Below, in pieces: positions 1-12,085 of a stretch of DNA of 64,000 nucleotides; the stretch's first letter is position 1; the number at the start of each line of letters is the position of its first letter. The translations under genes were made by a program, and so were the position numbers. The DNA is from Ilex aquifolium (Eukaryota; Streptophyta; Magnoliopsida; Aquifoliales; Aquifoliaceae): the NCBI GenBank assembly GCA_951799425.1, contig OX637393.1, positions 22,795,744-22,859,743 on the forward strand. Direction: 5' to 3'. A model generated the notes under the pieces. That model was given only the letters and a program-made list of their open reading frames with translations, made no database searches and was not told the DNA's origin.

Positions 1-473
1 GTGTGGGCCTGATGAACAGTGTTGTGGGCGTGTCAGAGGAGTGTGGGGGCATCTATGGTGGGACCCTCGAAGTAGTTGAGCAGATCTGCAGACTCTGGGC
101 TTATCAGGCAAATCGTACCGGTACTGAGTACCGGTACTTCGACTCCAGAATGTTTAGCGTACCGGTACTGTGTACCGGTACTTCGACTCCAGAATGTTTG
201 GCGTACCGGTACTGAGTACCGGTACTGTTCTGCCTCCTTGTCTGAAACTTCTGATTCCTTTGCTCCTGAGCTGTCCCCAAGTTCTCTTTTCATCTCCTTT
301 CATCCCAAGTGGTATGGGTGGGCCTTAACAAACCATAATTAGCTCCTTTCAACTGCAAACACAAATTTTTGACGTTAAGACTTCAATCATCATAACTCCT
401 ATCATTTAATCTTCAAAAACAAGTTAAATGAGCTGATTAGCACCTTAAAATATACAAAGTTTTGTGCTAATCA
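1..473 (-). mobile_element. Athila-type LTR fragment (M family) inside element A
   Basis: Read on the minus strand this begins at 473 with TGATTAGCACAAAAC, the start shared with the LTRs at 61553 and 8491. The first 40 bases contain a perfect 10-bp inverted repeat (TGATTAGCAC at 434-443, GTGCTAATCA at 464-473), as in the LTR at 61553. About 250 bases in comes a palindrome cassette. The flanking text at 474 onward is mid-gag of element A, so this LTR lies within A. The far end is outside the window, so solo LTR versus complete element cannot be decided. Confidence 0.75.
115..225. repeat. GTACCGGTAC palindrome cassette, three pairs
   Basis: Six copies of the perfect 10-bp palindrome GTACCGGTAC start at 115, 128, 159, 172, 203 and 216. 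They form three pairs. Within each pair the starts are 13 bp apart, and the pairs repeat every 44 bp. Each spacer between pairs carries CTCCAG (CTGGAG on the other strand). Confidence 0.95.
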
Positions 474-1500
474 GCCAACATGTGATTGAGTCATCCGAAC
501 CTGCAAGGGAGAGTTGTGAGCAACTCAAGGCGGTCACCACCCTTCGAAGTGGCAAACAAATTGATAAGACCATTGTGCCAAAGGTCTCACCCAAGACCAC
601 ATTGCCAATAGAAAAGGAAATCGAGGGTGACACCGAGGTGGGTGAGGTGAGTGATGAGGTGGGTGAGAAAGAAAAATTGATTGAAGAAAATGTGCATGTT
701 TCCCCAATTCCTGCCCCTTTTCCTAATCGTTTGAAGCCACCCGCCAAGGTGGCTAATTATTCTGATATAATTGAGATGTTCAAGCAAGAAAAAATCAAAA
801 TTTCACTCCTCGATGCGATAAAGAAAATTCCATCTTGTGCAAAGATCTTGAAGGACTTGTGAACAGTAAATAGGAAACTCAATGTCCACACGAAGGCATT
901 CCTCATCGAGCAAGTGAGCTCAATCCTTAGGACGAACACCCCACCAAAGTTTAAAGACCCCGGCTGCCCTACCATTGCTATCACAATAGGGAATTGTCGG
1001 GTGGAGCAAGCATTGCTTGATTTGGGGGCTAGTGTCAACCTCCTACCTTGGTGTACAAGCAACTCCAACTTGAAGAGTTGAAGCCAACTTCGATCACTCT
1101 TTAGTTAGCGGATCGGAGCATTCGAACACCGAAGGGAGTGGTTGAGGATGTTTTGGTTCAAGTGGATAACTTTTATTTTCCTGTCGATTTTATTGTGCTT
1201 GAGACTCACCCTGTTGCTAATCCTTGTTCCCAAATCCCTGTTATATTAGGTAGACTGTTCCTTGCGACCTCTAATGCTATTATTAATTGCAAGAATGGTC
1301 TCATGAAGCTTACTTTCGGGAGTATGACTATGGACTTCAATGTGTTCAATTTGAAAAAAACAACTGGGGGATGATGAGGAAGTGCAAGAGGTTAATAGGA
1401 TTGACACCATGGTAGAGGAGCATTTGGAGTTGTTGAGCATGTTAAAATTAGGGAAGGAAGAGGTTGATGAGCAAGAGGAGCCGGAGAGCTTGAAGGGGGT
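474..1500 (+). pseudogene. A: gag end and aspartic protease remnant
   Basis: The text after 474 encodes the gag tail and linker seen also in E (VTTLRSGKQIDK is shared by both). Around 1000-1370 comes the retropepsin region with the stretches QVDNFYFPVDFIVL and NPCSQIPVILG. In an intact relative these cleave the gag-pol polyprotein in the virus-like particle. The region is decayed and is described only as a fossil. Confidence 0.8.
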
Positions 1501-1691
1501 AGAAAAGTGGACCCCCTACATCTAAGAAGCTTCTACGCCAAGACAAGAAGATTTTTCCATCAAATGAGCAAAAACCCGTATTGGAATTGAAACCATTACC
1601 ATCCCATCTTAGGTATGCATATCTAGAGGATGGCAAAACCTTTCCGGTGGTGATTAGCTCAACTCTGGAGGAGAAGTAAGAAGAGGATCTC

Positions 1692-3086
1692 TTGGAAGTA
1701 TTGAGGAGGCATAAGGGAGCGATTGGTTGGATAATTCCCGATATCAAAGGGATAAGCCCCCTCATTTGCACACACCACATTTATCTTGAGGATGACTCCA
1801 AGCCCTCCCGACAACCACAAAGAAGATTGAATCGAATTATGAAGGATGTGATGAGGGATGAGGTACTTAAATTACTTGATGTGGGCATCATCTTCCCGAT
1901 TGCCGATAGTAAATGGGTGAGTCCCACTCAAGTGGTACCGAAGAAATCAGGGGTCACTGTGGTAGCAAATGTGGAGAATGAGTTGATTTCGACTAGGGTG
2001 ATAACCGGATGGAGAGTATGTATTGACTATCGGAAGCTCAACTTGTGCACAAGAAATGATCACTTCCCTTTGCCATTCCTCGACCAAGTGTTAGAAAGGG
2101 TAGCCAGACACTTATTCTATTGTTTCTTGGATGGGTACTCCGACTACAATCAAATTGAATTTTTTTTGGAAGATCAAGAGAATTCCACCTTACAGTACAT
2201 TTGCCTACCGTCGCATGCCTTTTGGGTTATGCAATGCCCCTGGAACTTTTCAACGTTGCATGATGGGAATTTTCAGTGATATGGTGGAAAAGATTATAGA
2301 GGTTTTAATGTATGACTTCTCGGTGTTTGGGGATTCCTTCAGTGGATGTTTGGAGAATTTGGAGAGAGTTTTGGAGAGATGCGAGGAGAAGAACTTAGTC
2401 TTGAATTGGGAGAAGTGTCACTTCATGGTGACACAAGGAATTGTTCTTGGTCATATCGTCTCAGCGAAGGGAATAGAAGTGGACAAATCAAAGGTTGAGG
2501 CCATTTCCAACCTCCCTACACCGAAGGTCATAAAGGATATCAGGTCGTTTCTGGGTCATGCCGGCTTTTATCATCATTTTATTTTAGTGCATTGGCCTGA
2601 CCTTTGACCAATTTACTGTCTAAGGATGTCCCATTCGGGTGGTCGAATAATTGTGAGGCATCTTTTACAAAACTCAAAATCATGCTTACTACACCTCCAA
2701 TTATGCGACCACCCAAGTGGGATTTACCTTTTGAGCTTATGTGTGACGCGAGTGATTACGCGGTCGGCGCTGTGCTCGGTCAAAGGGAGGATAAGAGACC
2801 CTATGTAATATACTATGCTAGCAAAACCCTTAACGAGGCACAAATGAATTATACCACCACTGAAAAGGAATTGCTAGTAGTAGTATTTGCATTGGATAAA
2901 TTCCGGTCCTACATTATTGGTTCACCTATAGTAGTCTATACTGATCACTCTGCGTTGAAGTATCTGTTGTCTAAGCAGGATGCCAAACCGAGACTCATTA
3001 GGTGGATAATCCTCCTACAAGAATTCAATTTGACGATTAAAGACAAGAAAGGAGTTGAGAACGTGGTGGCGGACCATTTATCCTGA
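1692..3086 (+). pseudogene. A: reverse transcriptase and RNase H remnant
   Basis: Family landmarks are visible in order: WRVCIDYRKLN (fingers), YRRMPFGLCNAPGTFQRCM (palm), SFLGHAGFYHHF (thumb/connection), then an RNase H region with [17 protein letters not shown] and [11 protein letters not shown]. These match the Athila group of Ty3/gypsy. In a working element the protein copies genomic RNA into DNA inside the particle. The region is broken at several points. Confidence 0.9.
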
Positions 3087-3251
3087 CTGGTGGTGCAAGA
3101 AGTCAATGAGCACATTCCTATCCCTAATTTTTTCCCTGATGAGCAATTACTTTCGATTTATTCTGTTTGTCCCTAGTATGCTGACATATGTAATTATCTT
3201 GCAACATGACAAATACCACCGCACTAGAGCCCGGAGGATCAAAGAAGATTT

Positions 3252-4441
3252 ATGGCGGATGTGAAGTACTTCTACTTCGACAACTCATACATGTTCAAGT
3301 ACTGCCCTGACCAAGTCATGCGGAGATGCGTACCGGAGAATGAGCAGCGGGATGTCCTTGCATTTTGCCACTCGAAAGCATGCGGTGGTCACTTCTCTTC
3401 CAAGAAGACTTCGGTGAAAATTCTACAATCAGGTTTTTACTGGCCCTCACTTAACACAGACTGTGTTTCATTTTGTAAAGAATGTGATAGATGCTAAAGA
3501 CTGGGTAGTGTGACCCGAAGGAATATGATGCTCCTCTCCCCTGTACTTGTCATTGAAATATTTGATTATTGGGGCATTGACTTTATGGGTCCCTTCCCCG
3601 TGTCGTTTTGTTTCCTATACATTCTACTGGCAGTGGACTACGTGTCCAAATGGGTGGAGGCTATCCCAACCAAGACCAATGACCACCAGGTCGTGGTCAA
3701 ATTCTTGAAAGAAAATATTTTTTTGAGGTTCGGGATGCCTCGTGCTATGATAAGCGACGGTGGATCGCATTTCTGTAATAGGCCATTTGCGTCTTTGATG
3801 TATAAATATGGCATCACACATAAGGTATCCACCGCATGTCACCCACAGACCAATGGCCAAGTTGAGCTAGCCAATAGGGAGATCAAAAATATCATAGGTA
3901 AAACGGGGAACCCAAATAGGAAAGATTGGTCATTAGACTGATTGATGCCCTATGGGCCTACCGCACTGCCTACAAGACTGTCTTAGGCATGTCTCCCTAC
4001 CGGCTTGTCTATGGAAAGGCTTGCCATTTGCCAGTCAAAATGGAACACAAGGCCTATTGGGCCATAAAGACTCTAAACTTTAATTTGAGAATGGCCGGAG
4101 AGCATAGGAAGCTAGAGTTGAATGAATTGGAAGAGATTAGAAGAGATGCCTATGAGAGCTTTAAAATTTCAAAAGAGAGGGCTAAGATCTTTCATGACAA
4201 ATCCATTGTGAGGAAGTCATTCGAGGCCGGCCAAAAAGTGCTCTTAAACAACTCTCGCCTCTCGATCTTTCAAGGGAAACTCCGATCCCGTTGGGATTGC
4301 CCCTATCTTGTCAAGGTGGCCTACCCTAATGAAGCTATGGAAGTCACAAACCCCGAAGATGGTAGGACGTTCAAGGTCAATGGCAAAGACTTAAGCCACT
4401 TTTCGAGGGTTTTGAAGGACAAGGAGTGGAGGAGGATTTGA
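3252..4441 (+). pseudogene. A: integrase remnant
   Basis: The zinc-binding region ends near CVSFCKECDRC. It is followed by core landmarks [21 protein letters not shown] and [17 protein letters not shown] (the D, D and E regions of the DDE fold), and then the Athila-type C-terminal part to about 4440. Integrase joins the cDNA to host DNA. The same order is found on the minus strand in E at 29210-30185. Broken copy. Confidence 0.88.
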
Positions 4442-6847
4442 TGGATCGGGTTTATCCGGACTTGTTGGAGGATTGACTTTTCGTATTATTTTTTAGTGTA
4501 CAGTTGTTTTTACTTACTTTAACTTTTTATGTTTACTTACTTTAAATTCGTGTATAGTGTTGTTTTCTTAGTTGCAGATATTGGTGTTTTTGTCAAAAGC
4601 TCAATTGCAATGTGTTCTCTAACCCTACTCATCTTTTTACAGTCCTTATTGCATACCATATCTTTTTTGTTGCATTGAGGACAATGCATGAATCAAGTTG
4701 GGGGGTGAGGTGCACCATTTGTATGATACACCAATGTTTGTTGAAATTTTTGTTGATAATACAAATTTTTGTGGTGAAAAATTCACCTTTCACATATCAT
4801 ACAGATTTATGTTCACAATAGCTGCAAATTATGTGAAAATTTTGAATTTTTTTTAGAAAATATCTTAATGTTGATCTGTATTCCCTTAGTAAGAGTGTTA
4901 TGGGTTGTTGACATGTTGATCTTTCTGTTGAATTGTGAATATATGAGCACATTATGGAAGTTCATCCTATGCTGGAGTATAACTTATGTGTTTGTTTTTG
5001 AACTCACCAATATGTACACCTTGAATTTGTAATTGTCAATTTACGGATTGAGTTCACATTTTAGTGCTTGACATGAATAGTAAAGATGAGTAAGGACCCA
5101 TGAGAGCTTTAGTGTCAATCTTTGTTGGAGGGAACTTACATTTACTCCAAGAACAATTTTTCAAATTCCAAATATGTTCAATAATCTCATTATGCTTGTT
5201 TTAGTTAGGTGCATTTGTGTAGTTGATTGACTTGTCTTGAAATGCATAATGCTCCCCCATGCTTATCTAGAGGTGATCTTAGGCCATCGTTGATTTATGT
5301 TGAGCCTTAGCCCTTTTTCTTGTGAAAGTTTATCCCTAGTGCCGTGATTGAGCCTTAAGTGAAATTTGTTTCTATGCCATGCAATTGACCAAGCCAGTGT
5401 AAAATGAATCTACCTCACCTTGGTTGTTCCTAGAGCTGAATATGAGTGATCATAAAAGAGAAATAAGTGTGGTGTGGAAACTCAAACAAAAAAGGGATAA
5501 ATGAGGTTGAGACTCAAAGAGTTGAAGGGAAAATAATGAAAATCCAAGAAAATGAGAAAAAAAGGGTGAGAAGAAGAATGAATGATCAAAAGAAAAGAAA
5601 AATGTTAAGGAAAAGATAGAAAAGAAACAAAGAGTGTGGTGATGGTGTTGGACTGAAAATCCCATGAAAAGGGAGATGTCTTTGAAATAAAAGTCACTCA
5701 CTTGGAACAACCCTCTTTGTTATCCTTTATCCTTCATTTCATTTGCCTCAATATCACCCCAAGGCCCCATTATAACCCATGAAAGTCCTAAAGGATCTAG
5801 AGAAGCCTGGGAGATGCATACCTTTGAAGAAAAAGAGTAGTTGATTTGCTAGATAGTGCCCTAGCATTCCTTTCATGAGATTATGCCAAGTTTGTTTCAT
5901 TTTTCATGCATGAACTTCATTTTTGGATTATATGTGAGCATAATTCATTTTGTGCACAAGATTTTATCTCACATATACACATGGAGTGCATGCCAGGATA
6001 ACTAGAGTGCGATTCATTGTTGAGAGACATTTGGTGAGGTTGCATCGAAGCTTAATTTGGATAGCCAAAGTGAATATGAATTCCATTGTGTAAATGCTTA
6101 AATTACATGTCCATTGCACACACACACGAGTTTGAAAATGAATGTGTAGGTGTATACTCTAGACTAGCATTTAAAGTCATGGTGTTGCTCATGTGTGCTT
6201 GGTTCGGGCAGTTGAACGACGTTTTAGGTAGCCCTATGCTTAAAGGATGGGGGAATATTGCTCAACTAACTATATTTGATAACATTTAGGAATACCCTTG
6301 TTGCTTGAATTCATGTTTTACATTTTGGGTATTCATTTTGGTAGTTTAAATTAGAAATCCGTGTCTTGTACTTTGAAAACATCAAAATCTTAAATCATGT
6401 TGCAATTTCGGAAATGACTTTGGGAATGATCATTCAAATGTGGTTCATATGTCTGGTTCAATTTTTTTGGTAGGTTAGATGTCATAGATAGGGTGTTAGG
6501 ATGTTTTGGAGTTGAGGAAAGTGGGAGTGGATGTGAATTTTTGAACAAAGGAATGGTTTTGCCCATAAACCTAAAAACGAGGGTTTTAAGTTCGAAATTT
6601 TTGAAAAACCCTTCACATTTCCAATCCATCTCAAGCTCCTAAGCTCTCTCCTCTCCCTTAAACCTCTTCAAATCTTCAAAACCCTCCACCAAAGCTAAAA
6701 TTTCCCATTTCTTTCCTTGATTCAAGTTAATTTTGAAGCCTTTTAGCCGAAAATTTCAAGTTTCTCCACAAAACCCTAAAGTTCCATTTTCCCCCAATTT
6801 TCACTCACCGTTTTTGATATTTCCCAAACCTACTTGATTTCATTATA
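4442..6847 (+). other. A: long non-coding stretch between integrase and third ORF
   Basis: No coding region was recognised in these 2.4 kb. The stretch holds a copy of the 3' polypurine tract at 4695-4707 and an A/G-rich tract at about 5455-5650. Part of it is homologous, in reverse, to 28500-29190 in E, including the text around ACAATGCATGAATC just before the purine tract. Confidence 0.7.
4695..4707 (+). other. A: internal polypurine-tract copy
   Basis: AAGTTGGGGGGTG is identical, base for base, to the polypurine tract at 8478-8490 that abuts the 3' LTR. It lies about 250 bp past the integrase end. The same 13-mer is found at the equivalent place in E (28980-28992, minus strand), so it is a retained feature and not a chance match. 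Confidence 0.8.
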
Positions 6848-8178
6848 ATGGCAAGGATGAATGGTATGTCCATGGGTATGTTTGAGCCGGTGGAGACTCT
6901 ACGGTGGGTTGTTTTGACTCTTCTAGGTCTTGGGGCACTGTTGTCCCTCATGGCCCGTACGAAGAGGACGGGCCCGGACTCTCCTCCACCTACGGGCTCT
7001 AGCTCTCGAAAGACAGTCGGGGAGGGCCCAAGTGGCCAAGACAGTAAAGAGAGAAGGACCAAGGCCAAGCATGATGTCCAGAGGCAATGAATTGAAGAGA
7101 AGGGTGTCACGTGCGAGAGGTACGTCGACAAGGCTTACCTTGGTCCCAATGATGAAGTTGTGAGAATACTCAAGGCTCGGAGGTTACATATTTGGTTTAA
7201 AGAAGTGAAGGGGTATAATTTGGGAATGTGCCATGAGTTTTACACTAAGTTATCGGTGTTTGGTGATGACGGGGCAAGACTAAGAACTAATGTGAGGGGA
7301 AAAACATTTGAGGTGACCTCCGCCATGATCGCCACAGTTATGGAGTATGAGAGACCACCCCCGCCTACCCCCGTTTACCCCCGCCTACCCCCGTCTACCC
7401 ACACAACGTGGATGGGGGTAGGACTCTCTCAGACTATGTGGCCCTCACCTATGAGGACCCGACCACGTTCAAGGGAACAACGTTGGTCGGGGGCCTCAAG
7501 CATTCATACGGGGTAATGAATAAAGTCCTTCATTACAACTTGATGCCCCGGGGTTCGAAGAAGAACCTCAACATTGAGAAGCTAGCCTTGCTCCATGCTT
7601 TTATGACGGGGATGGCTATTGATGTGGCACTTTTGATTTTTGAGGAGATGCGAAAGTTTGTCCTGGCTACAAAGCCAAAGGCAAATCTCCCTTTTGGTAG
7701 CCTCGTCACCCGTCTCTGCAACCTGGCTAAGGTGAAGCACTATGCCCATGACACACTACTCCCCCCAGAGACTGGAGCCATAGGGAAGTCCAGCAGTCAA
7801 AAGAGGGCTGCCAGGACTGGGGGTGAGAGACTTGGGGTTAGGGGGACAGAGCCTTCAGCAGCCGGGCCATCTTCGTCAGCACCTCCACCAGCTACTTCTG
7901 CTCCCGCACCTACACCTGCCCCGGCTCACACCATACCCCAGCATCTAGATGCTCTGGAGTCCACGATGCATTGGCTCTCATTGATGGTGACGAGACTTTT
8001 CCAGCATACATTCCTAGGTGAGCCAATCCCCGGTGGACCTCCACAGCCTCCAGCTGGACCGTCGACCTCTGCTCCAGTGCCCTTCATGACTGTCGAGGTG
8101 GATGACGACGAGGAGTCAGAGTCTGAGTCTGAGTCCGAGACCGAGGAGGAGGATGTGTTCAATGAGGAGGATGATTGA
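6848..8178 (+). pseudogene. A: Athila third ORF (plant transposon protein-like domain, acidic tail)
   Basis: This is the ORF that Athila elements carry 3' of pol, sometimes called env-like by position. Landmarks are HEFYTKLSVFGDDGARLRTN, VRGKTFEVTSAMIA and LHAFMTGMAIDVALLIFEEM, which match the uncharacterised 'putative plant transposon protein' domain. Downstream comes a Pro/Ala/Ser-rich linker and an acidic tail rich in repeated Ser-Glu. No signal peptide or membrane segment is evident, so an envelope role is not supported here. The function is unknown. H has a homologous-looking ORF at 52339-53835. Broken in this copy. Confidence 0.75.
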
Positions 8179-8477
8179 GGATTTTTGTAGTTTCTTTTGT
8201 TTTTGGTTGTACATAGTAATTTACTTTTGTCGGCCAGTAGAAGTATCTTTAGGTTTTGGCCGTTTTGTTTTGGAACTTGAACCCATTGTAAAGAACTTTT
8301 TGGAAATGATCAATGAAATACCACAGTTGTTTTGTTTTATCATGTGCCAAAGCTATTTATTTAATGGCAATATGATTTTTGGATTCTGAGTGTTTGGATA
8401 TTTATGTGTATGAATGGATTTTATTTTAGTTATAGCTTGTTGCTAAAATGAATGGTTGCTAGGGACTAGCAAAGCCC

Positions 8478-8490
8478 AAGTTGGGGGGTG
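8478..8490 (+). other. A: 3' polypurine tract
   Basis: AAGTTGGGGGGTG abuts the LTR start TGATTAGCAC at 8491, the expected site for plus-strand primer formation during reverse transcription. Confidence 0.9.
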
Positions 8491-10128
8491 TGATTAGCAC
8501 AAAACAATGCATATATTGTATGCTTTTATGCCCTTTTATACTTGCTTTTGTTGTAATTTTGGGGAGAAATACGTTTAATCTTCGTTTTAATGGAGTTTTG
8601 TGTAAATGCAGGTAAAAAGATGTAAATTGTTTGAGTTAAGGCCCCATTGAAGTGTTTGAAGTCAATGATGATGAGGGGATAGCTTAAAGGAAGGCTTGGA
8701 GGGTGAAGAAACCAAGAAAAATGAAAGTTGGATGAAAACCTTCCGGAAGGTTTTGCCTTGGTCTGCCTTTTTTACTACCAAAACCTTCCATAAGGTTTTT
8801 TCTACTGGAATGAACCTTCCGGAAGGTTTTGCCTAGATTGTCCAGACAGCCTGCAACTCAAGCTCTGCCATTTTGGGGTCTCACCTACACTTCTCCAACA
8901 AGTCCCCTGAAATCCCTTACAGAAGTACATGCCTCCCATCACCATAGCTTTGACTATGAAGGCTTTAGCATTAATGTGGAGGAGAGAGAAGAGGCAATGC
9001 AGGGGAGATGCAGGGTAGGCCTGTACTAGCCTGCCAAATGCATCCAATCAGCCCCTTTTTGGTGTAAGGCCTGCCACACACCTATGAGACCTCTCTATGG
9101 AAGAAATTCAGCATTCATTATGTATTATTCAGTTTGTATTACATTGTAGAGAGAGAAGCTCTAGGTAGAAGACATAGTTAGAGAGAGAAATCTTGGATTT
9201 TTACATGTTCTTCCATCCATTTCACTTGTATTCCTCTGTAAGACTTGTGTAATCTTCATTTAATGCTTTTAATGTCATTTATTATAGGCACATTGCAAGT
9301 TTAGTCTTACATTTTGGATTTCACCATTAATGCATTCAAGTTCTTCCTTTTCTAAGTTTAAAATGGGTTTTGAATATTTTCTTCATAGTTTAAGATTTAT
9401 TGCATCAAGTTAAGTTCTAATCTTCATTTCTTTACAATGTCTCTGCATTACTTTTATATTCTTGCTTTAAATATGAATAACTAGACTTTAAGTTGGCTAA
9501 TCCAAGGGAGAACTCCTCCTGGGTATGCCATTTCAACTCATTTTCATTCCTCCTCGTAGTGTACGATGACTCGGTTTGACTAGGTTGAGTGTGGACATGG
9601 CTATGAGTTCTTGATACACCGTAGGCATTGTCACGGGGTATGCTTGAATCCTCACCTCTATTTTGGTCCCGCGCTTCCTACGAATCAATCGAACATCTAC
9701 GCACCATTGGAGGAAGATCTCGAGTTGAGTTGGCATTCCCATTGAAATGACCCCTTCGGATTAGCCAACACTTGTTCCCATTTCAATTTCATCAAGATAC
9801 AACCTCAACCCAAACTCAAACAACAAAAGATTTTTACACTTTTCTGTTTGTTCACCAAAATCACCTTCAACACGATTCACCTCCTTCCCTAAGGAGACAA
9901 CCATGGAATGTGATTTCCAAGTAAAACATGACATTCAAAAGTCTCCCTGCGCTTGGGTAGCACTTTTGTTCACACACACACACACATTTTCATTCACCCA
10001 CCATTATTCTGTTTCCCCATATCTTGCATCATTCTGACGGAGAGTGACACTTCCCTATCCCTATAAGCCATACACACATTTAGGGATGATGTCCGGAGAT
10101 TAGGGAATACAACGGAAACAATCAAGCA
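8491..10128 (+). mobile_element. A: 3' LTR
   Basis: It starts TGATTAGCAC directly after the polypurine tract and ends ATCAAGCA. The same ends occur in reverse in the 5' LTR of E (GTGCTAATCA at 60424, TGCTTGAC at 34765). The length is about 1.64 kb, against about 1.75 kb in E. It carries a CCTTCCGGAAGG cassette about 250 bp in and a CA-rich microsatellite near 9971-9986. Confidence 0.88.
8739..8826. repeat. CCTTCCGGAAGG palindrome cassette
   Basis: Copies start at 8739 and 8815, with a degenerate one at 8784. The spacer contains CTACTGGAATGAA, the same word that separates palindromes in L2 (about 44428-44620). Confidence 0.9.
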
Positions 10129-10325
10129 GGAAGCTCAAACAATGGAAGCAAATGAAACTAATAATGAAAGTAGAAGAAAGCTAGTCACTTTTGGAGGGTT
10201 TTCACCTCAACCAAAAGATGATCTATCTTCCTCTATGCAAGTAAATGTAAATCTAAGACTAATTCTACAACTAGCTCTAGCTCTAAGTGTATCCAGTGTA
10301 AGTCCTGAAGCTCCCATAATGAGAG

Positions 10326-10333
10326 TATTTATA
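10326..10333 (-). promoter_or_regulatory. TATA box of K-type LTR
   Basis: TATAAATA on the minus strand, about 115 bp downstream of the nearest palindrome of the cassette in the sense of transcription. The equivalent box in the other K copy is at 63575-63582. Confidence 0.6.
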
Positions 10334-10449
10334 GGCAATGAGGAGGGGGCAAGGGAATGTGAAGGAATAGTACAAGGTCTTCAAAGTCCAAGTGAGTGCC
10401 CCAAGGTCTGAATAGAAATTCAACAAATATGTAGCCTATCTGGGGACAA

Positions 10450-10778
10450 CGTTCGAACTTTGTATAGCGTTCAAACGTTGTCTCGTGTTTTTACTTGATG
10501 GGCGTTCGAATGCTAGATGGAGTTTGAACTTCCTACTCAAGTGCCAATGGTCTTCTGTGAGAGTAACTGCAACACGCCATGTATTGTTGCCCTTGCACTC
10601 AGCAGTTTGGTCCTCAAATAATTCAAGTCAACGTTCGAACGTGGATTGGCGTTCGAACGTGCTACTCAATACCTCTTTATTTTTCTTCTTTGCTGCAACA
10701 TGCCATGTATCATTACTTCAACAGTCTGGTCCTTAAATAATTCAAGAGGACGTTCGAACGTGTAGTGGCGTTCGAATG
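10450..10778. repeat. CGTTCGAACG palindrome cassette, four pairs
   Basis: Perfect or near-perfect copies start at 10450 and 10468, 10632 and 10650, and 10751 and 10769, each pair exactly 18 bp apart. A weaker pair lies near 10503 and 10530. Confidence 0.92.
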
Positions 10779-10985
10779 TTCATGCCTACTTTCAAACTTC
10801 TCCAATTTTCTTCCAGAACATGTGAGTGTTGCATAAAATTTTGGTATACATTGACTTTAGGCCCTTGCACAATCTTTCTCCTGAAATTTCATCATTGAAT
10901 CTCTATCAAAGCATAATTAGTCTTTAAAAAGGCACAATAAGTTGCTAATTTTAACTACTAATCATTTACCTTCATACTTAGGAGG

Positions 10986-11754
10986 CTTATTAGTGTTAAC
11001 TATTAATGATCTTAAGTGACTCTAAGTGTTGGTGATAGATGAACACATGACTAAAGGTTAGTTAAACCCCAATCCCTTAAAAGTTGTCGAAGGCCAAATG
11101 TGATAAAAGTGCCCAATGTGGCCAATCATTAAAAAGGTATGGCATAAATAAATGGCTAAAACATGTTTAGAGTACTTATGCTTAAAAGACATTACTCATT
11201 TATAAACCTCAAAGAGCCCGTGCTAATCATGTTTAGAGCATACTTTAAAAATATGGAATTCACAATCGTGTTAATTGAAGCCATACAAAAGAAGGGATAA
11301 AAGAAAAGGGGAATTGTCTAAAAAAAAAGATCATTAGGACACTCACTAACTAGTCATGTATTTAGAAAGATCATTAGGATACTCACTAACCAGTTATATA
11401 TTCACTACGACAATGCATTAGGATTTTATGATAAGCTTATTAATGATTTGAACTCAGCGAAATCCTAATTTTGTTGAATTTAGTTTCATACATGTTGCAC
11501 TTGAGTTTGTCAAAGTTGAACAAAATTTTACACACATGTGAGTGAAATTGAAAGAATTGAGGAAACATTGTTATAGGATGCATGAAATTGATTTCTACAT
11601 TCCTTGAATATGTCTTAGAGTAATGTAATGAGATGATGAAATTTGAATGGAGCTATTATAATATCAACGTGTGTAATTTTCATGATTATTAACATTGAGC
11701 ATTCATTGTTTAATTAAAAATTGCATTACATTTAGATTCAATTTCTTCCATGCA
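10986..11754. other. unassigned AT-rich stretch
   Basis: No gene or known element was recognised. A local tandem duplication of about 50 bp lies at about 11328-11400, around GATCATTAGGA(C/T)ACTCACTAAC. Confidence 0.4.
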
Positions 11755-12085
11755 CACTACAAGAAAAAAGAGTTTTTATGGCGGTAAAGTGTTGTCATAA
11801 AAGGTCTATTTGCCGTCACAAATACTTTTTGTTGGCGGCATTGCCTTGCCATAAGAAGTGTGTTCTCAAAAGGTTTTTACGACAGCAATACCCAGTCGTA
11901 AATAAGTTGTCACAAAAAATCCGACACTTTTGTTTTTATCACGGCGGCAAAAGTGCTGCCACAAATACCACTTTTGGCTGTCGTAAAAAATAGAAGAATT
12001 TATTGTGGCGATTAATGTACTATCACAAAAAGTATGAAAATTTTCTCTACGTTAAATGAAATATATTTACGATAGCAACGATGTT
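11755..12085. repeat. CACTA terminal and subterminal repeats
   Basis: The TIR CACTACAAGAAAAA is followed by alternating motifs such as TATGGCGGTAAAG, TTGCCGTCACAAATA, GGCGGCATTGCC, CACGGCGGCAAAAG and GGCTGTCGTAAAA. They form short inverted repeats of the kind bound by CACTA-encoded proteins. Confidence 0.8.

Larger units (their letters stand above)
474..10128 (+). mobile_element. Athila-type LTR retrotransposon A (broken, 5' end outside the window)
   Basis: Parts appear in the order expected for Athila: gag end and protease, reverse transcriptase, RNase H, integrase, a long non-coding stretch, an ORF with a plant-transposon-protein-like domain, a polypurine tract and a 3' LTR. Homologous parts occur on the minus strand in element E. 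The coding part is broken at about ten places, so this is an old copy. The 5' LTR and primer site lie to the left of the window, so age by LTR comparison is not possible. The right flank after the LTR is GGAAG; its partner duplication is not visible. Confidence 0.85.
10129..10985 (-). mobile_element. K-type LTR, interrupted by A
   Basis: On the minus strand this matches the + strand sequence at about 63110-63700: the same AATTATGCTTTGAT block, the same CGTTCGAACG pairs, a TATA box and the same leader around ATGAAAGTAGAAGAAA. A lies at its left edge. Only LTR-like sequence is present and no coding part was seen, so the superfamily is unknown. The inner edge near 10985 is approximate. Confidence 0.6.

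Noticed and set aside
115-225. Palindromic pairs as a CRISPR-like array
   Set aside because: Plant nuclear DNA, repeats of only 10 bp, no unique spacers of constant length, and location inside LTRs.
33-342. Short overlapping ORFs with YRYAVPV-type peptides at several cassettes
   Set aside because: These are translations of GTACCGGTAC repeats on both strands and have no protein family features.
5450-5710. Phe/His-rich 86-residue ORF on the minus strand
   Set aside because: It is the complement of the purine-rich tract in A and shows no domain.
9500-10120. Minus-strand 69-residue ORF and neighbouring text as a host gene
   Set aside because: The whole stretch is the end part of A's 3' LTR, homologous to 27777-28400 and 34765-35382.
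11778-11993. 71-residue ORF with HK and RH repeats
   Set aside because: It is a translation of CACTA subterminal repeats.
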